From assembly GCA_025359185.1 (NCBI GenBank), contig JANYHF010000019.1, positions 33,988-97,987 of the forward strand: DNA of 64,000 nucleotides, written 5' to 3'. Positions 50,981 to 60,834 of the stretch are shown here, in pieces. The position numbers were made by a program, and so were the translations under genes. This DNA comes from Hyphomicrobiaceae bacterium. Lineage in GTDB: Bacteria > Pseudomonadota > Alphaproteobacteria > Rhizobiales > Hyphomicrobiaceae. Position 1 is the stretch's first letter; every line of letters starts with the position of its first letter. The notes below the pieces were generated by a model. The model saw nothing but the letters and a program-made list of their open reading frames with translations. It searched no databases and was not told the origin of the DNA.

Positions 50981-52912
50981 ATGCGCTATCCCGACTCCCT
51001 CCTCGACGATATCCGCGCCCGGTTGCCGGTGTCGCAGGTGGTCGGGCGGCGCGTGAAATTGCAGCGCAAGGGCCGGGAGTTTGTCGGGCTGTCGCCGTTC
51101 AAGTCCGAGCGCACGCCCTCGTTCACGGTCAACGATCAGAAGGGGTTCTATCACTGCTTTGCCACCGGCGAGCATGGCAACATCTTCACGTTCCTCATGA
51201 AAACCGAGGGCGTGTCGTTTCCAGAAGCCATAGAGCGGCTGGCGGCAGAGGCGGGCGTGGTGCTGCCCAAGCCGACGCCGGAAGCTGCCGCGCAGGAGGA
51301 CGCCAAAGACAAGCTGCTGAAGGTCACCGAGGAGGCGGCGCGGTTCTTCGAGGCCATGCTGGCAGGGCCGCGCGGCCGCGAAACGCGGGAGTATTTGGTC
51401 AAACGCGGCGTGACGCTGGAGCTGGCAAAACGCTTCCGTATGGGTTTTGCGCCCGACAGCCGCACGGCGCTGAAAGAGCATCTGACGGCACGCGGCTTTC
51501 CCGTCAGCGCTATGATCGAAACCGGAATGCTGATCGCGGGCGACGATATCCCCTCGCCCTATGACCGCTTCCGGGGCCGCCTGATTATCCCCATCACCGA
51601 TCTGCGCGGCAAGGTGATCGCGTTTGGCGGCCGTGGGCTGAGCCCGGACGCCAAGCCCAAATATCTGAACTCGCCGGAAACGCCGCTGTTTCACAAGGGC
51701 TCGGTGCTGTTCAATGCTGCCGACGCCCGCAAGGCTGCGCACGATACCGGCGATGTGATCGTGGTCGAAGGCTACATGGATGTCATTGCGCTGGTGGGCG
51801 GCGGCATCGAGAACGCCGTCGCGCCGCTTGGCACGGCGCTGACCGAAAACCAGCTCGCGATGCTGTGGCGAATGTCGCCCGAACCGACGATCTGCCTCGA
51901 TGGCGATGCGGCGGGCCAAAAAGCGGCGCTGCGGGCCGCCGATCTCGCTTTGCCGCAGATACAACCTGGCCGCAGCCTTCGCTTTGCCATGCTCCCCGAT
52001 GGCCTCGATCCCGATGACATGATGCGCCAGCAAGGCGCCGGGGCTGTCCGCAGCGTATTGGCTGCGACATTGCCGCTGATCGAAATCCTGTGGCGGCGCG
52101 AGCGTGAGGCCGAGCCGCTGGACACGCCCGAACGCCGCGCCGGCCTCGACCGCCGGCTGGCCGATCTGGCCAAACGGATCGCGGATCATGCCGTGGCGGG
52201 CGAATACGCGCGCGATCTGCGCCAGCGGGCCCGTGAGATGGTCTGGCAGCAACGGCAGGCGCCGGGAACGAGGGCGCGGCTTGGCGTCTCAGGTGCAAAA
52301 GCCTCGCCCGACTGGCGTGTGCGCGAGCTTGGCACCCAGCGCGGCGGCAAGCCCGGCCCGCAAAAGGTGCTCAAGCCCGCCGCCCGTGATGAGCTGATCC
52401 GCCACAGTGTTACGCGAAAAGCGGGTGAACCGGGCCTCCATCGCGAGGCCATCATCTTGCGCGCGCTCATCAACCACCCATTTCTCTTAGATGAACTCGC
52501 CGAGGAAATCGCCGCTCTGGCCTTCGCCAATCCGATGCTGTCGGCCTTGCGCGATGCGCTGCTGGCGCTTCACGCCGAAAAGAACGCACTTGACAGGACC
52601 GAAGTCACAACCCATCTCACACGTTCGGGCCACACCGATGCGCTGGGGCTGCTTGCGCGTGCCATCACTCATAAGTCCGATCGCTTTGCCGAGGCGGACG
52701 CTCCCCAACATGGGGTGAGGATGGGACTGCGCGATGCCCTGGCCGAGCAACACAAGGCTGAACTTTTGGAGGCCCTCAAGGCCGCCGAACGTCAGCTCAT
52801 GACGGATGGATCCGAAGCGGCATGGGCACAGTTGCTCGACATCCAGATGCGGCTGCGGGTAACCAATGCGCGTGTGGATCAGAGCTCGCAGACGGCCGGA
52901 TCTGATGCCTGA
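50981..52912 (+). CDS. dnaG: DNA primase
   Basis: 643 residues from the ATG at 50981; an ATG at 50945 with a better ribosome site would add 12. It synthesises RNA primers for replication. The N-terminal CHC2 region reads SPFKSERTPSFTVNDQKGFYHCFATG: three of the four usual zinc ligands are replaced (Ser, Lys and Thr in place of Cys, His and Cys). The TOPRIM domain follows with VVEGYMDVIAL and CLDGDAAGQKAA. The C-terminal helicase-binding part runs from about 420. It is followed by rpoD after 201 bp, a common gene order. Confidence 0.95.
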   Translation: MRYPDSLLDDIRARLPVSQVVGRRVKLQRKGREFVGLSPFKSERTPSFTVNDQKGFYHCFATGEHGNIFTFLMKTEGVSFPEAIERLAAEAGVVLPKPTPEAAAQEDAKDKLLKVTEEAARFFEAMLAGPRGRETREYLVKRGVTLELAKRFRMGFAPDSRTALKEHLTARGFPVSAMIETGMLIAGDDIPSPYDRFRGRLIIPITDLRGKVIAFGGRGLSPDAKPKYLNSPETPLFHKGSVLFNAADARKAAHDTGDVIVVEGYMDVIALVGGGIENAVAPLGTALTENQLAMLWRMSPEPTICLDGDAAGQKAALRAADLALPQIQPGRSLRFAMLPDGLDPDDMMRQQGAGAVRSVLAATLPLIEILWRREREAEPLDTPERRAGLDRRLADLAKRIADHAVAGEYARDLRQRAREMVWQQRQAPGTRARLGVSGAKASPDWRVRELGTQRGGKPGPQKVLKPAARDELIRHSVTRKAGEPGLHREAIILRALINHPFLLDELAEEIAALAFANPMLSALRDALLALHAEKNALDRTEVTTHLTRSGHTDALGLLARAITHKSDRFAEADAPQHGVRMGLRDALAEQHKAELLEALKAAERQLMTDGSEAAWAQLLDIQMRLRVTNARVDQSSQTAGSDA

Positions 52913-53113
52913 CCTTGGAGTGATAGCGACGTTTTCGGTTGACGGACACCGGCTGACGATTGGCGGCGCCGCGCGAAGCAGCGCGCCTGATGTCACCGGC
53001 CAAGGCAACCGCCCCTGAGTGTAGCCAGCGACAGCGCGCTGCCGGTGGTCCTTTAAGGACATGTCGGGCAGGCCGCGCGTCAGTGCAGACCTGAACCCTT
53101 CTCGGAGTGACCG

Positions 53114-55159
53114 ATGGCTTCAACAATTAGCAGCGAAGATGCAGCCGCCGCCCCCGCCGAGGCCGCCGATGGCCCCGTGCTCGACCTCAACGACGCGCAA
53201 ATCAAGAAGCTGCTGTCGATCGCCAAGCGGCGCGGCTTTGTAACCTATGACGAGTTGGCGGAAATGCTGCCGTCCGAGGAATTCTCGTCCGAAAAGATCG
53301 AGGATACCCTCGCCATGCTGTCGGACCTCGGCATTAATGTCGAGGACGCCGAGGAGGCCGAGGAGCCCGCCACCGCCGAAGAGCCCGAGGAGGCCGAGGA
53401 GCAGGAATCGCGCGCCATCGCGCCGGTCAATCTGCCGGTCAAGAGCACGCGCTCGTCCGAAGCCGCTGATCGCACGGACGACCCGGTGCGCATGTATCTG
53501 CGCGAGATGGGCACCGTCGAGCTGCTGAGCCGCGAGGGCGAAATCGCCATCGCCAAGCGCATCGAGGCTGGCCGTGAGGCGATGATTGCTGGGCTCTGCG
53601 AAAGCCCGTTGACGTTCCAGGCCATCATCATCTGGCGCGACGAACTCAACGAAGGCAAAATCCTGCTTCGCGACATCATCGATCTCGAAGCGACTTACGA
53701 CGGCCCCGACAAGAAGAACGCGCCCGATCCGATGCCGATGCACGCAGGCCACCCTGGAATGCACGTGCCAGGTGGCGCTCCAGCCGCCGCCGCGCCTGCC
53801 CCTGAGCCTGAAGGCGAGCCCGAGTTGGGCGAAGACGGAATGCCGCTGCCACGCATGGACAGCGACCTCGACGAAGACGACATGGACAACGCCCTGTCGC
53901 TGGCCGCCATGGAGGCCGAGCTTAAGCCCAAGGTGCTGGAAACCTTCGACAACATCGCGGGCAACTACAAAAAGCTGCGCAAGCTCCAGGACACGGTGGT
54001 CGAGAACGAGACCACCGAGGACCCGCTCTCGCCCAGCCAGCAGAAGCGCTACAAGAAGCTGCGCGACGAAATCGTCGTCGATGTGAAATCGCTGTCCCTG
54101 AACAACAACCGCATCGAGGCGCTCGTCGAGCAGCTGTATTCGATCAATAAGCGGCTGATTTCCATGGAAGGCCGCCTGATGCGGCTCGCCGATACCCATG
54201 GTGTGTCGCGCGCCGACTTCCTGGAGCAGTATCACGGCAGCGAGCTCGATGCCTCCTGGCTGGAGCGCATGAAGACGGTCAAGGGCAAAGGCTGGAAGGA
54301 CTACATCAAGCACGAGCGCGAGCCGGTTGAGACCATCCGCTCCGAAGTGCGCACGCTGGCGGGTGAGACGGGCCTCGAAATCCCCGAATTCCGCCGGATC
54401 GTCCGCCATGTGCAGAAGGGCGAGAAAGAGGCGCGCCAGGCCAAGAAGGAAATGGTCGAGGCCAACCTGCGTCTGGTGATTTCGATTGCCAAGAAATACA
54501 CCAACCGCGGCCTGCAATTCCTGGATTTGATCCAGGAAGGCAATATCGGCCTGATGAAGGCCGTCGACAAGTTCGAGTACCGGCGCGGCTACAAGTTTTC
54601 AACCTATGCGACCTGGTGGATTCGTCAGGCGATCACACGGAGCATTGCCGATCAGGCGCGCACCATCCGCATCCCCGTGCACATGATCGAGACGATCAAT
54701 AAGATTGTCCGGACGTCGCGGCAGATGCTGCACGAGATCGGCCGCGAGCCGACGCCCGAGGAACTGGCCGAAAAGCTGGCGATGCCGCTGGAGAAGGTCC
54801 GCAAGGTGCTGAAGATCGCCAAGGAGCCGATTTCCCTGGAGACGCCGATTGGCGATGAAGAAGATTCGCATCTCGGCGACTTCATCGAGGACAAGAACGC
54901 CATCCTGCCAATCGATGCGGCGATCCAGTCGAACTTGAAAGAGACGACGACGCGGGTGCTGGCTAGCCTTACGCCGAGAGAAGAGCGCGTGCTGCGGATG
55001 CGATTCGGGATCGGTATGAACACGGATCATACGCTGGAAGAGGTGGGTCAGCAGTTTTCCGTAACGAGAGAGCGTATCCGGCAAATCGAGGCCAAGGCGC
55101 TCAGGAAGCTGAAGCATCCGTCGAGGTCGAGGAAGTTGCGGAGTTTCTTGGATAACTAG
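53114..55159 (+). CDS. rpoD: RNA polymerase primary sigma factor (sigma-70)
   Basis: 681 residues. Region 1.1 (about 20-80), an acidic Glu-rich linker, region 1.2 with [11 protein letters not shown], and a non-conserved insert with Pro/Ala-rich stretch [18 protein letters not shown]. Region 2 is near 455-530 ([55 protein letters not shown]) and region 4 is at the end ([44 protein letters not shown]). It directs housekeeping transcription. It follows dnaG and precedes a patch of small accessory genes. Confidence 0.97.
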   Translation: MASTISSEDAAAAPAEAADGPVLDLNDAQIKKLLSIAKRRGFVTYDELAEMLPSEEFSSEKIEDTLAMLSDLGINVEDAEEAEEPATAEEPEEAEEQESRAIAPVNLPVKSTRSSEAADRTDDPVRMYLREMGTVELLSREGEIAIAKRIEAGREAMIAGLCESPLTFQAIIIWRDELNEGKILLRDIIDLEATYDGPDKKNAPDPMPMHAGHPGMHVPGGAPAAAAPAPEPEGEPELGEDGMPLPRMDSDLDEDDMDNALSLAAMEAELKPKVLETFDNIAGNYKKLRKLQDTVVENETTEDPLSPSQQKRYKKLRDEIVVDVKSLSLNNNRIEALVEQLYSINKRLISMEGRLMRLADTHGVSRADFLEQYHGSELDASWLERMKTVKGKGWKDYIKHEREPVETIRSEVRTLAGETGLEIPEFRRIVRHVQKGEKEARQAKKEMVEANLRLVISIAKKYTNRGLQFLDLIQEGNIGLMKAVDKFEYRRGYKFSTYATWWIRQAITRSIADQARTIRIPVHMIETINKIVRTSRQMLHEIGREPTPEELAEKLAMPLEKVRKVLKIAKEPISLETPIGDEEDSHLGDFIEDKNAILPIDAAIQSNLKETTTRVLASLTPREERVLRMRFGIGMNTDHTLEEVGQQFSVTRERIRQIEAKALRKLKHPSRSRKLRSFLDN

Positions 55160-55169
55160 GATCAACGAG

Positions 55170-55436
55170 ATGCCGAAGATTTCCATGTTCTAGGGCATCT
55201 CGATTTACATGTATGTCAAAGATCATTCGCTGCCACACTTTCATGCGGTTTATGCGGAGCACGAGGCTCAGTTCGATATCGCGACCGGGAAAGTCTTGAA
55301 GGGAAAACTTCCGCGAACGGCACAACGATTGGTGCGTAAGTGGAATGAGTTGCACAGGGACGATCTAATGGCTAATCGGCTGCGGCGGAATTCTGGCGAG
55401 CCGTTGCAGGATGTTCGAGGACTTGATGATGAATAA
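55170..55436 (+). pseudogene. DUF4160 gene with an early in-frame amber codon
   Basis: From the ATG at 55170 the frame reads MPKISMF, then TAG (55191-55193), then GISIYMYVKDHSLPHFHAVYAEHEAQFDIATGKVLKG and so on to TAA at 55436. DUF4160 proteins normally begin MP-ISMFYGI-I-MY, so the amber stands where Tyr (TAT/TAC) is expected, one base change away. A product from the internal ATG at 55209 would keep the PHFH metal-like motif and most of the domain. DUF4160 usually pairs with DUF2442, the next gene here. Confidence 0.75.
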
Positions 55437-55695
55437 GGTTACTGAGATCGCGCCAATTGCACCCTTCCTCATTCGTGTCCGCTTTAACGATGGATGTTCC
55501 GGCGTTCATGATTGTGTAGCCGATATCCAGGGTGACGGGCCAATAATGAGTGTGCTGAGGGACCCGGCCTGCTTCGCCAAAGTCTCGTTGGATCAAGGCG
55601 CACCGACGTGGCCCAATGGCTTCGATATGTGCCCGGACTGGTTGAAAATAGAAATGGCAGAAGCAGGCGAGTTGACACCGCTTTCAACGGAATGA
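55426..55695 (+). CDS. DUF2442 domain protein
   Basis: 89 residues from the ATG at 55426, with GAGG 5 bp upstream; the ATG at 55429 is equally possible. It overlaps the DUF4160 frame by 11 bp. The DUF2442 pattern is visible: KVTEIAPIAPFLIRVRFNDGCSGVHDCV, then LRDPACFAKVSLDQGAPTWPNGFDMCPDWLKIE. The DUF4160-DUF2442 pair behaves like a toxin-antitoxin-type cassette in many genomes, but function has not been settled. Confidence 0.85.
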   Translation: MMNKVTEIAPIAPFLIRVRFNDGCSGVHDCVADIQGDGPIMSVLRDPACFAKVSLDQGAPTWPNGFDMCPDWLKIEMAEAGELTPLSTE

Positions 55696-55801
55696 GCACG
55701 TCCCGTAAACGGGTTCCTAGAGCCGACGTTCTATGATTTGTCCAAGCTGTTCGCAGAGCCGGGCCCGGGAGAGTTGGCTCGCCAAGCGGCGGAATGTCCG
55801 C

Positions 55802-56008
55802 TCAAGCCTCTAGGTACGCCGCCCGCGTGGTCGCTTCCGGAACGGGTTCGCCATCGGCAACCAAACCTTCGACGTGGAAGCAGAGGGCCTTGCGCAACTC
55901 TCGCTCGACCGCCTCAACTGTCGAACCTGTCGCGATGCAGACAGGCAGGTCCGGGACGTAGCCTGAATAGCTGCCGGCGGCTTTTTCGATCACCACTGCG
56001 TAGCGCAT
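55802..56008 (-). CDS. Solitary HicB-like antitoxin domain protein
   Basis: 68 residues from the ATG at 56008. The HicB partial RNase H-like fold is clear: MRYAVVIEKAAGSYSGYVPDLPVCIATGSTVEAVERELRKAL, then FHVEGLVADGEPVPEAT. No HicA toxin gene with its double-stranded RNA-binding His is found on either side, and the usual C-terminal DNA-binding domain is missing. It may be an orphan or a metabolic regulator remnant. It lies 95 bp after the methylmalonyl-CoA mutase gene. Confidence 0.7.
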   Translation of the reverse strand: MRYAVVIEKAAGSYSGYVPDLPVCIATGSTVEAVERELRKALCFHVEGLVADGEPVPEATTRAAYLEA

Positions 56009-56103
56009 TAAGTCGTTCTTCACCGTCCGGCCTGTTTCAGAATGTTGTTTTAGCCACTGGGGCCAAGTCATCAAACGCGATGCCTGCGACCGCCACCCCA
56101 CCC

Positions 56104-58263
56104 TCACCTATTATGCCCGAAATCCGCGTACCCTCGATCCGCATTCAGCTTGCCGATCAGCTCGGCCGCTGCCTCTGTGATCACCGTTCCCGGGCCGAAC
56201 ACGGCCTTCGCGCCAGCCGCTGCCAGCGCTGCGTAGTCCGATGCCGGGATGACGCCGCCGGCCACGATCATGATGTCTGGGCGGCCTTGGGCGGTGAGTT
56301 CGGCCTGCAACTCAGGGACCAGCGTCAGATGGCCGGCTGCCAGCGAAGACACTCCGGCGATGTGCACGTTGCTCTCGATGGCCTGGTGCGCCACCTCGGC
56401 GGGGGTGGCGAACAGCGGGCCGATGATCACCTCGAAGCCCAAGTCAGCGAAGGCGGAGGCGATCACTTTTTGGCCACGGTCGTGGCCGTCCTGGCCGATC
56501 TTGGCCAGCAGAATGCGCGGCGGGCGGCCGTCGTTGCGCGTGAAGGTTTCGACCAGGCGCTGCACCTGGAGAACGGCAGGGCTGCCGTCGCCCAATTCGG
56601 CCCGATAGACACCAGTCATCGCGCGCGCCCCGGCCTTGTGCCGTCCAAAGACGGTTTCCATTGCCGCCGTGATCTCGCCGGCGGTGGCTTTGGCGCGGGC
56701 AGCTTCGACCGAGGCGGCGAGCAGATTGCCGGAGCCGGAACGGGCCGCTGCGGTCAACGCGGCCAACGCGGAATGCGTTCGTCCTTCATCCCTCTGTGCT
56801 CGCAACGTCCTTAAGCGTTCGATCTGCGCCGCGCGCACGGCGGCATTGTTCACCTTGCGGGTCTCGGGCGGCGCTTCGTCCGGCACACGCTGCGCGTTGA
56901 CGCCCACAATGATCTGTACCCCGCTATCAATCCGCGCCTGCGTGCGGGCAGCGGCCTCTTCGATGCGGCGCTTGGGCAGGCCCTCGCCGATGGCCTTGGC
57001 CATGCCGCCGAGCGCCTCCACTTCGGCAATGTGTGTCCGCGCCCGCGCCACGAGATCATGCGTCAACCGTTCAACGAAATACGACCCGCCCCAGGGATCG
57101 ATCACCCGTGTCGTGCCGCTTTCCAGCTGCAACAGCAACTGGGTGTCGCGGGCGATCCGAGCCGAATGATCCGTAGGCAGCGCCAGCGCTTCGTCGAGGG
57201 CGTTGGTGTGCAAAGACTGCGTGCCGCCTTGCGTCGCCGCCATTGCCTCGATGCATGTGCGCACGATGTTGTTTTGAACGTCCTGCGCGGTCAGGCTCCA
57301 GCCGGAGGTTTGGCAGTGCGTGCGCAGCGCCAGCGAGCGCGGATCTTGCGGAGAAAACTCGGCTTGCATCAGGCCGGCCCACAGCAGCCGGGCGGCGCGC
57401 AGTTTTGCCACCTCCATGAAAAAATTCATGCCAATGCCGAAGAAGAACGAGAGGCGCGGCGCGAAGTCATCGACCGTCAGCCCCGCCGCCACGCCTGCGC
57501 GCACATAGGCGATGCCGTCGGCCAGCGTATAGGCCAGTTCAAGATCCGCCGGCGCGCCCGCCTCCTGCATGTGGTAGCCCGAAATTGAGATCGAGTTGAA
57601 TTTCGGCATCTCTTTGGCCGTATACGCAAAGATATCAGCAACGATGCGCATGGAAGGCGTGGGCGGATAGATATAGGTGTTGCGGACCATGAACTCCTTG
57701 AGGATGTCGTTCTGGATGGTCCCGGTGAGTTTTGCGGGCGGTACGCCCTGTTCCTCAGCAGCAACGATATAGAGCGCAAGAATGGGCAGCACCGCGCCGT
57801 TCATGGTCATCGAGACGGAGACCGTATCGAGCGCAATGCCGTCGAACAGGTTTCGCATGTCGAGGATGGACGAGATCGCGACGCCCGCCATGCCGACGTC
57901 GCCGGTCACGCGCGGATGGTCGCTGTCATAGCCGCGATGAGTGGCAAGATCGAAGGCGACCGAGATGCCTTGTTGCCCGGCGGCCAGATTGCGACGGTAG
58001 AAGGCGTTCGAGTCCTCGGCGGTGGAGAAACCCGCATACTGACGGATGGTCCAGGGCTTTTGGACGTACATGGTGGGATAGGGGCCGCGCAGGAAGGGTG
58101 CGAGGCCGGGGAAGGAGTCGAGGTGGGGGAGACCGGCGAGGTCCGCTGCGGTGTAAGCGGATTGGATGGCGATGCCTTCGGGCGTGGGGAAGCTGGCGGC
58201 GTGTGCTGATGGGCTGCGGGCGTGTGCCACAAACGGAATTTTGGTGAAATCGGGAAGTGCCAT
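56104..58263 (-). CDS. Methylmalonyl-CoA mutase large (catalytic) subunit
   Basis: 719 residues. The N-terminal TIM barrel binds substrate ([54 protein letters not shown]). The C-terminal cobalamin-binding domain carries the D-x-H-x2-G motif as [13 protein letters not shown] with the axial His near 594, then [16 protein letters not shown]. It converts (R)-methylmalonyl-CoA to succinyl-CoA with adenosylcobalamin, in propionyl-CoA use. It normally forms a heterodimer with the small subunit encoded at 59011-60417, here separated by a GFA gene. Confidence 0.95.
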   Translation of the reverse strand: MALPDFTKIPFVAHARSPSAHAASFPTPEGIAIQSAYTAADLAGLPHLDSFPGLAPFLRGPYPTMYVQKPWTIRQYAGFSTAEDSNAFYRRNLAAGQQGISVAFDLATHRGYDSDHPRVTGDVGMAGVAISSILDMRNLFDGIALDTVSVSMTMNGAVLPILALYIVAAEEQGVPPAKLTGTIQNDILKEFMVRNTYIYPPTPSMRIVADIFAYTAKEMPKFNSISISGYHMQEAGAPADLELAYTLADGIAYVRAGVAAGLTVDDFAPRLSFFFGIGMNFFMEVAKLRAARLLWAGLMQAEFSPQDPRSLALRTHCQTSGWSLTAQDVQNNIVRTCIEAMAATQGGTQSLHTNALDEALALPTDHSARIARDTQLLLQLESGTTRVIDPWGGSYFVERLTHDLVARARTHIAEVEALGGMAKAIGEGLPKRRIEEAAARTQARIDSGVQIIVGVNAQRVPDEAPPETRKVNNAAVRAAQIERLRTLRAQRDEGRTHSALAALTAAARSGSGNLLAASVEAARAKATAGEITAAMETVFGRHKAGARAMTGVYRAELGDGSPAVLQVQRLVETFTRNDGRPPRILLAKIGQDGHDRGQKVIASAFADLGFEVIIGPLFATPAEVAHQAIESNVHIAGVSSLAAGHLTLVPELQAELTAQGRPDIMIVAGGVIPASDYAALAAAGAKAVFGPGTVITEAAAELIGKLNADRGYADFGHNR

Positions 58264-58437
58264 GCCATTTGCCTTTGGCCCAAAACCTAGTGTGGGCTTC
58301 GCGAAAGCTCAGCCTACAATTGTTGAAAACACATCGTCCGCAAAACCATACCGCTTTAACGACACCAATTCAGCATCGACGTACACTCCCTCTCGTCATG
58401 GTTGGGTCGAGACCAGCTATGACGAAAGTGTGGGCCC

Positions 58438-58899
58438 CTAACCGTGGTCCGGGTGCTGATGGTTGACGAATGCGGCCAGTTCGTGGGGCGTCATATCATC
58501 CTCCGTGCGCGAGCCGGGCAGCACTGCGAGGTGGTCGATCCAGGCCACCCGGCCCTCCATGCCGTATTGCCTGGCTGGCGCAACCTTCGTTGGTTCGTCC
58601 AGGCTGCCGTAGCTGACGCTCACCCGGCCCGACGGGCCGCGATAGCTGAGCGGCGTTCCGCAATCGCGGCAGAAGTCGCGGGTCGCCAGGGTCGAGGAGG
58701 CAAAGCTCGCCGGTGTACCTCGCGTCCAGGCGAAGTTGGCGGCGAGATTGGAGATCAGCGTCATATTGGGTCCGCCGCCGGCTTTCTGGCACATGCGGCA
58801 ATGGCAGATGTTTACGGCATACGGCGCCGCATACGTCGCATAGCGCACCGCGCCACATTGGCAGCCGCCAGTCAGCACAGGTTTGCGGGGATCGGTCAT
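58438..58899 (-). CDS. GFA family (glutathione-dependent formaldehyde-activating-like) protein
   Basis: 153 residues from the ATG at 58899, with GGAAGGA upstream. The zinc pattern of the GFA fold is complete: CQCGAVRYA near 13-20, CHCRMCQKAGG near 32-42 and FCRDCGTPLSYRG. Most family members are not formaldehyde-activating enzymes and have no assigned reaction. It sits between the two mutase subunit genes on the same strand, 174 bp before the large subunit, which is unusual. Confidence 0.88.
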   Translation of the reverse strand: MTDPRKPVLTGGCQCGAVRYATYAAPYAVNICHCRMCQKAGGGPNMTLISNLAANFAWTRGTPASFASSTLATRDFCRDCGTPLSYRGPSGRVSVSYGSLDEPTKVAPARQYGMEGRVAWIDHLAVLPGSRTEDDMTPHELAAFVNHQHPDHG

Positions 58900-59010
58900 G
58901 GTGTCCTTCCTTTTGGGTTCTGGCAAAAAGCTCCCGGTCATTCAGTGTGGGATCGAGCTGGCATATATGCCGTGGGGCGGGAAAGCGTATCATCCGTAGC
59001 TTACATTCGC

Positions 59011-60417
59011 TCAACCAGGCTCCAATGGCGCGGACACGCGCAACACCGGCATCGGCGGGATGCGGGTTTCGGCGTGTTCGATGGGGGCGGGTTGGGGATG
59101 GGGGGTGATGGGCAAAACGGCTTCGCCGGCAGCCGTGAACTTCGTAACCCCGGTGATCGCCGTTTTGCCGGTGGCCAGATCGGCGACACGCGCCGCCGCG
59201 GTCCGGGCGATGCCCGCCTGCACTTTGCCGCTGAGCAGCGATTTGGCCATGCCGCCAGCCGCCTCGATCTCCTGGAACAGCGTCCACGCACGTTCCGCCA
59301 GTGCGGTCGTCAGCGCGGCCACGGTGCTGCTGCCAGCGGCCGGGTCCAGCACGCGGGCGATGCCGCTTTCGTCGCGCAGCAGCAGATGGGTGTTGCGCGC
59401 CAGCCGCTGCGCACCAACATCAGACGCGCCCAGAGCGTGCGTATGCGGGCGAACGGTGATCGCATCCGCGCCACCAACCGCGGCTCCGAGAGCCGCAATG
59501 CTATTGCGCAAAATGTTGGTATGCGGCGCTTGGGCCGTCAGCATCCGCTGGCTGGTCCGCACCCACACATCCACCGTCCCCGCCGCGCCGCCCGCCCCGC
59601 TGGCCTCGGCCACCCGCGCGATCAGCAGCCTGGCCGCGCGCAGCTTGGCGATGGTCGCGAACAGATCGGCATCGGCGGCCAGCCCGAGGGTCAGATGTGG
59701 CAGCACGTCCGCCACCGGCATATGTTCAAAGCTCAGCGCCCGGAGATACTCGACCGCCGTCGCCAGCATTGCCGCCAACTCCTGCGCCTCGCTTGCCCCC
59801 GCGTCATGATAGGGGGCGCCGTCGGCCATCAGCAGGCGGACGTTGGGCCAAGGTTCGATATTGGCGGCAACGAAACTGCCCAGCAGCTCCAGCGTTGGCC
59901 ACAGCCCGGCCTCCAAAACCCCCGTTACCGCCAGCGTACCCAAGGGATCGGCATGGATAGCACCGCCCATGTCCGGGCCAGGCCGGCCGGTCGCCTCCCA
60001 CAGCGCCATCAGGCATTGCGCGGCCCCGATATATTGGTCGCCCGCTGCAAAGCACACGGGTATCCGGTCCAGCGGTACAGCCTTGAGGGCGGCAGATATG
60101 GCGTCGAAACGGGGTGTCAGGCCGTATTGGCCGGGTACCGCCAGCTGCAGCGCGATGGAGGTTGCACCGCCTGCGATGTCCGCAAGGATGGCAGCGTTGA
60201 CGGCTGAGGGATCGGCAGCGTCATGCAGCGGCCGGATGTCCCAGCCAGCCGGATCAGCCCGGGTCAGGGCGGGTGACGCGATCGCGCGGATCGGCAATGG
60301 CTCGACGGGGATGCCGTCATAGGTGATGTGAGCGGCAGGCGTGCGCGCAGCCCCACCGATGGCACGCAGCCAGTCGTCGCGGGTGGCGGGCGGGAACAGG
60401 GGTGGGCTGGCGGTCAT
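59011..60417 (-). CDS. Methylmalonyl-CoA mutase small subunit (lacks C-terminal domain)
   Basis: 468 residues from the ATG at 60417. It shows the barrel architecture of MutA: AHITYDGIPVEPL, DPLGTLAVTGVLEAG, a VWVRTSQRMLTAQAPHTNILRNSIAALGAAVGGADAITVRPHTHALG block and NTHLLLRDESGIARVLDPAAGSSTV. It ends just after the barrel (VLRVSAPLEPG) and so lacks the degenerate cobalamin-type domain that makes many small subunits about 600 residues. It supports assembly with the large subunit. Confidence 0.88.
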   Translation of the reverse strand: MTASPPLFPPATRDDWLRAIGGAARTPAAHITYDGIPVEPLPIRAIASPALTRADPAGWDIRPLHDAADPSAVNAAILADIAGGATSIALQLAVPGQYGLTPRFDAISAALKAVPLDRIPVCFAAGDQYIGAAQCLMALWEATGRPGPDMGGAIHADPLGTLAVTGVLEAGLWPTLELLGSFVAANIEPWPNVRLLMADGAPYHDAGASEAQELAAMLATAVEYLRALSFEHMPVADVLPHLTLGLAADADLFATIAKLRAARLLIARVAEASGAGGAAGTVDVWVRTSQRMLTAQAPHTNILRNSIAALGAAVGGADAITVRPHTHALGASDVGAQRLARNTHLLLRDESGIARVLDPAAGSSTVAALTTALAERAWTLFQEIEAAGGMAKSLLSGKVQAGIARTAAARVADLATGKTAITGVTKFTAAGEAVLPITPHPQPAPIEHAETRIPPMPVLRVSAPLEPG

Positions 60418-60510
60418 GAAGGCGCGCCCGTGTTGCGAAGGGTCACAAAGGACTGTCGCAAGCGTCGCGCGCCGGGTCAATGGTGGCGTCTGGCGTGGCG
60501 CATGAGGCCG

Positions 60511-60711
60511 CTACCGCCGCTTGCCGCCCTTGCTCTTTTTGTTCGATTGTTCGGGTTTCGGCGGCACGTCGTCGCTGGCGCCAAGCACATCGTCCCAATA
60601 GCTCACGCGCACGCCAGGGAAAATCACGATCTCGCCGGTTATCAGCGGGGCGCTTGTCGTACGCGGACGGTTGCGGCTTTGGTCAAAGTGAAATTCAATG
60701 ATGTTCGTCAT
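60511..60711 (-). CDS. Small basic-tailed hypothetical protein behind a CtrA box
   Basis: 66 residues from the ATG at 60711, with GGGAG 7 bp upstream. The body is MTNIIEFHFDQSRNRPRTTSAPLITGEIVIFPGVRVSYWDD, with a Lys/Arg-rich tail (KKSKGGKRR). No family is recognised. A perfect TTAA-N7-TTAAC site lies 60 bp upstream, suggesting CtrA control. A longer frame to 60735 has poorer support. Confidence 0.65.
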   Translation of the reverse strand: MTNIIEFHFDQSRNRPRTTSAPLITGEIVIFPGVRVSYWDDVLGASDDVPPKPEQSNKKSKGGKRR

Positions 60712-60770
60712 GGCAGCTCCCCCAGCGATTCGCATTGCGTATGCGGAGCACCAGATGACAGCCGTTCGGG

Positions 60771-60786
60771 TTAACGAGGGGTTAAC
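60771..60786. promoter_or_regulatory. Perfect CtrA box (TTAA-N7-TTAAC)
   Basis: TTAA at 60771-60774, seven bases, then TTAAC at 60782-60786, matching the Caulobacter CtrA consensus exactly. It lies 60 bp upstream of the small gene ending at 60511 and just past the 3' end of the DUF1491 gene, so only the former is a likely target. Confidence 0.75.
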
Positions 60787-60834
60787 GTCTGGAGCGCTGA
60801 CGGGAGCTGTGTCGCAAATTCGTACTCAGATGTG

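Noticed and set aside
55738..56814. Plus-strand frame across hicB and the mutase large-subunit gene
   Set aside because: It runs opposite the cobalamin-binding domain of the mutase and shows no family features.
58444..60207. Long plus-strand frame opposite the GFA and mutase small-subunit genes
   Set aside because: The minus strand carries two clear protein families here; the plus-strand translation is rich in Arg, Gly and His without motifs.
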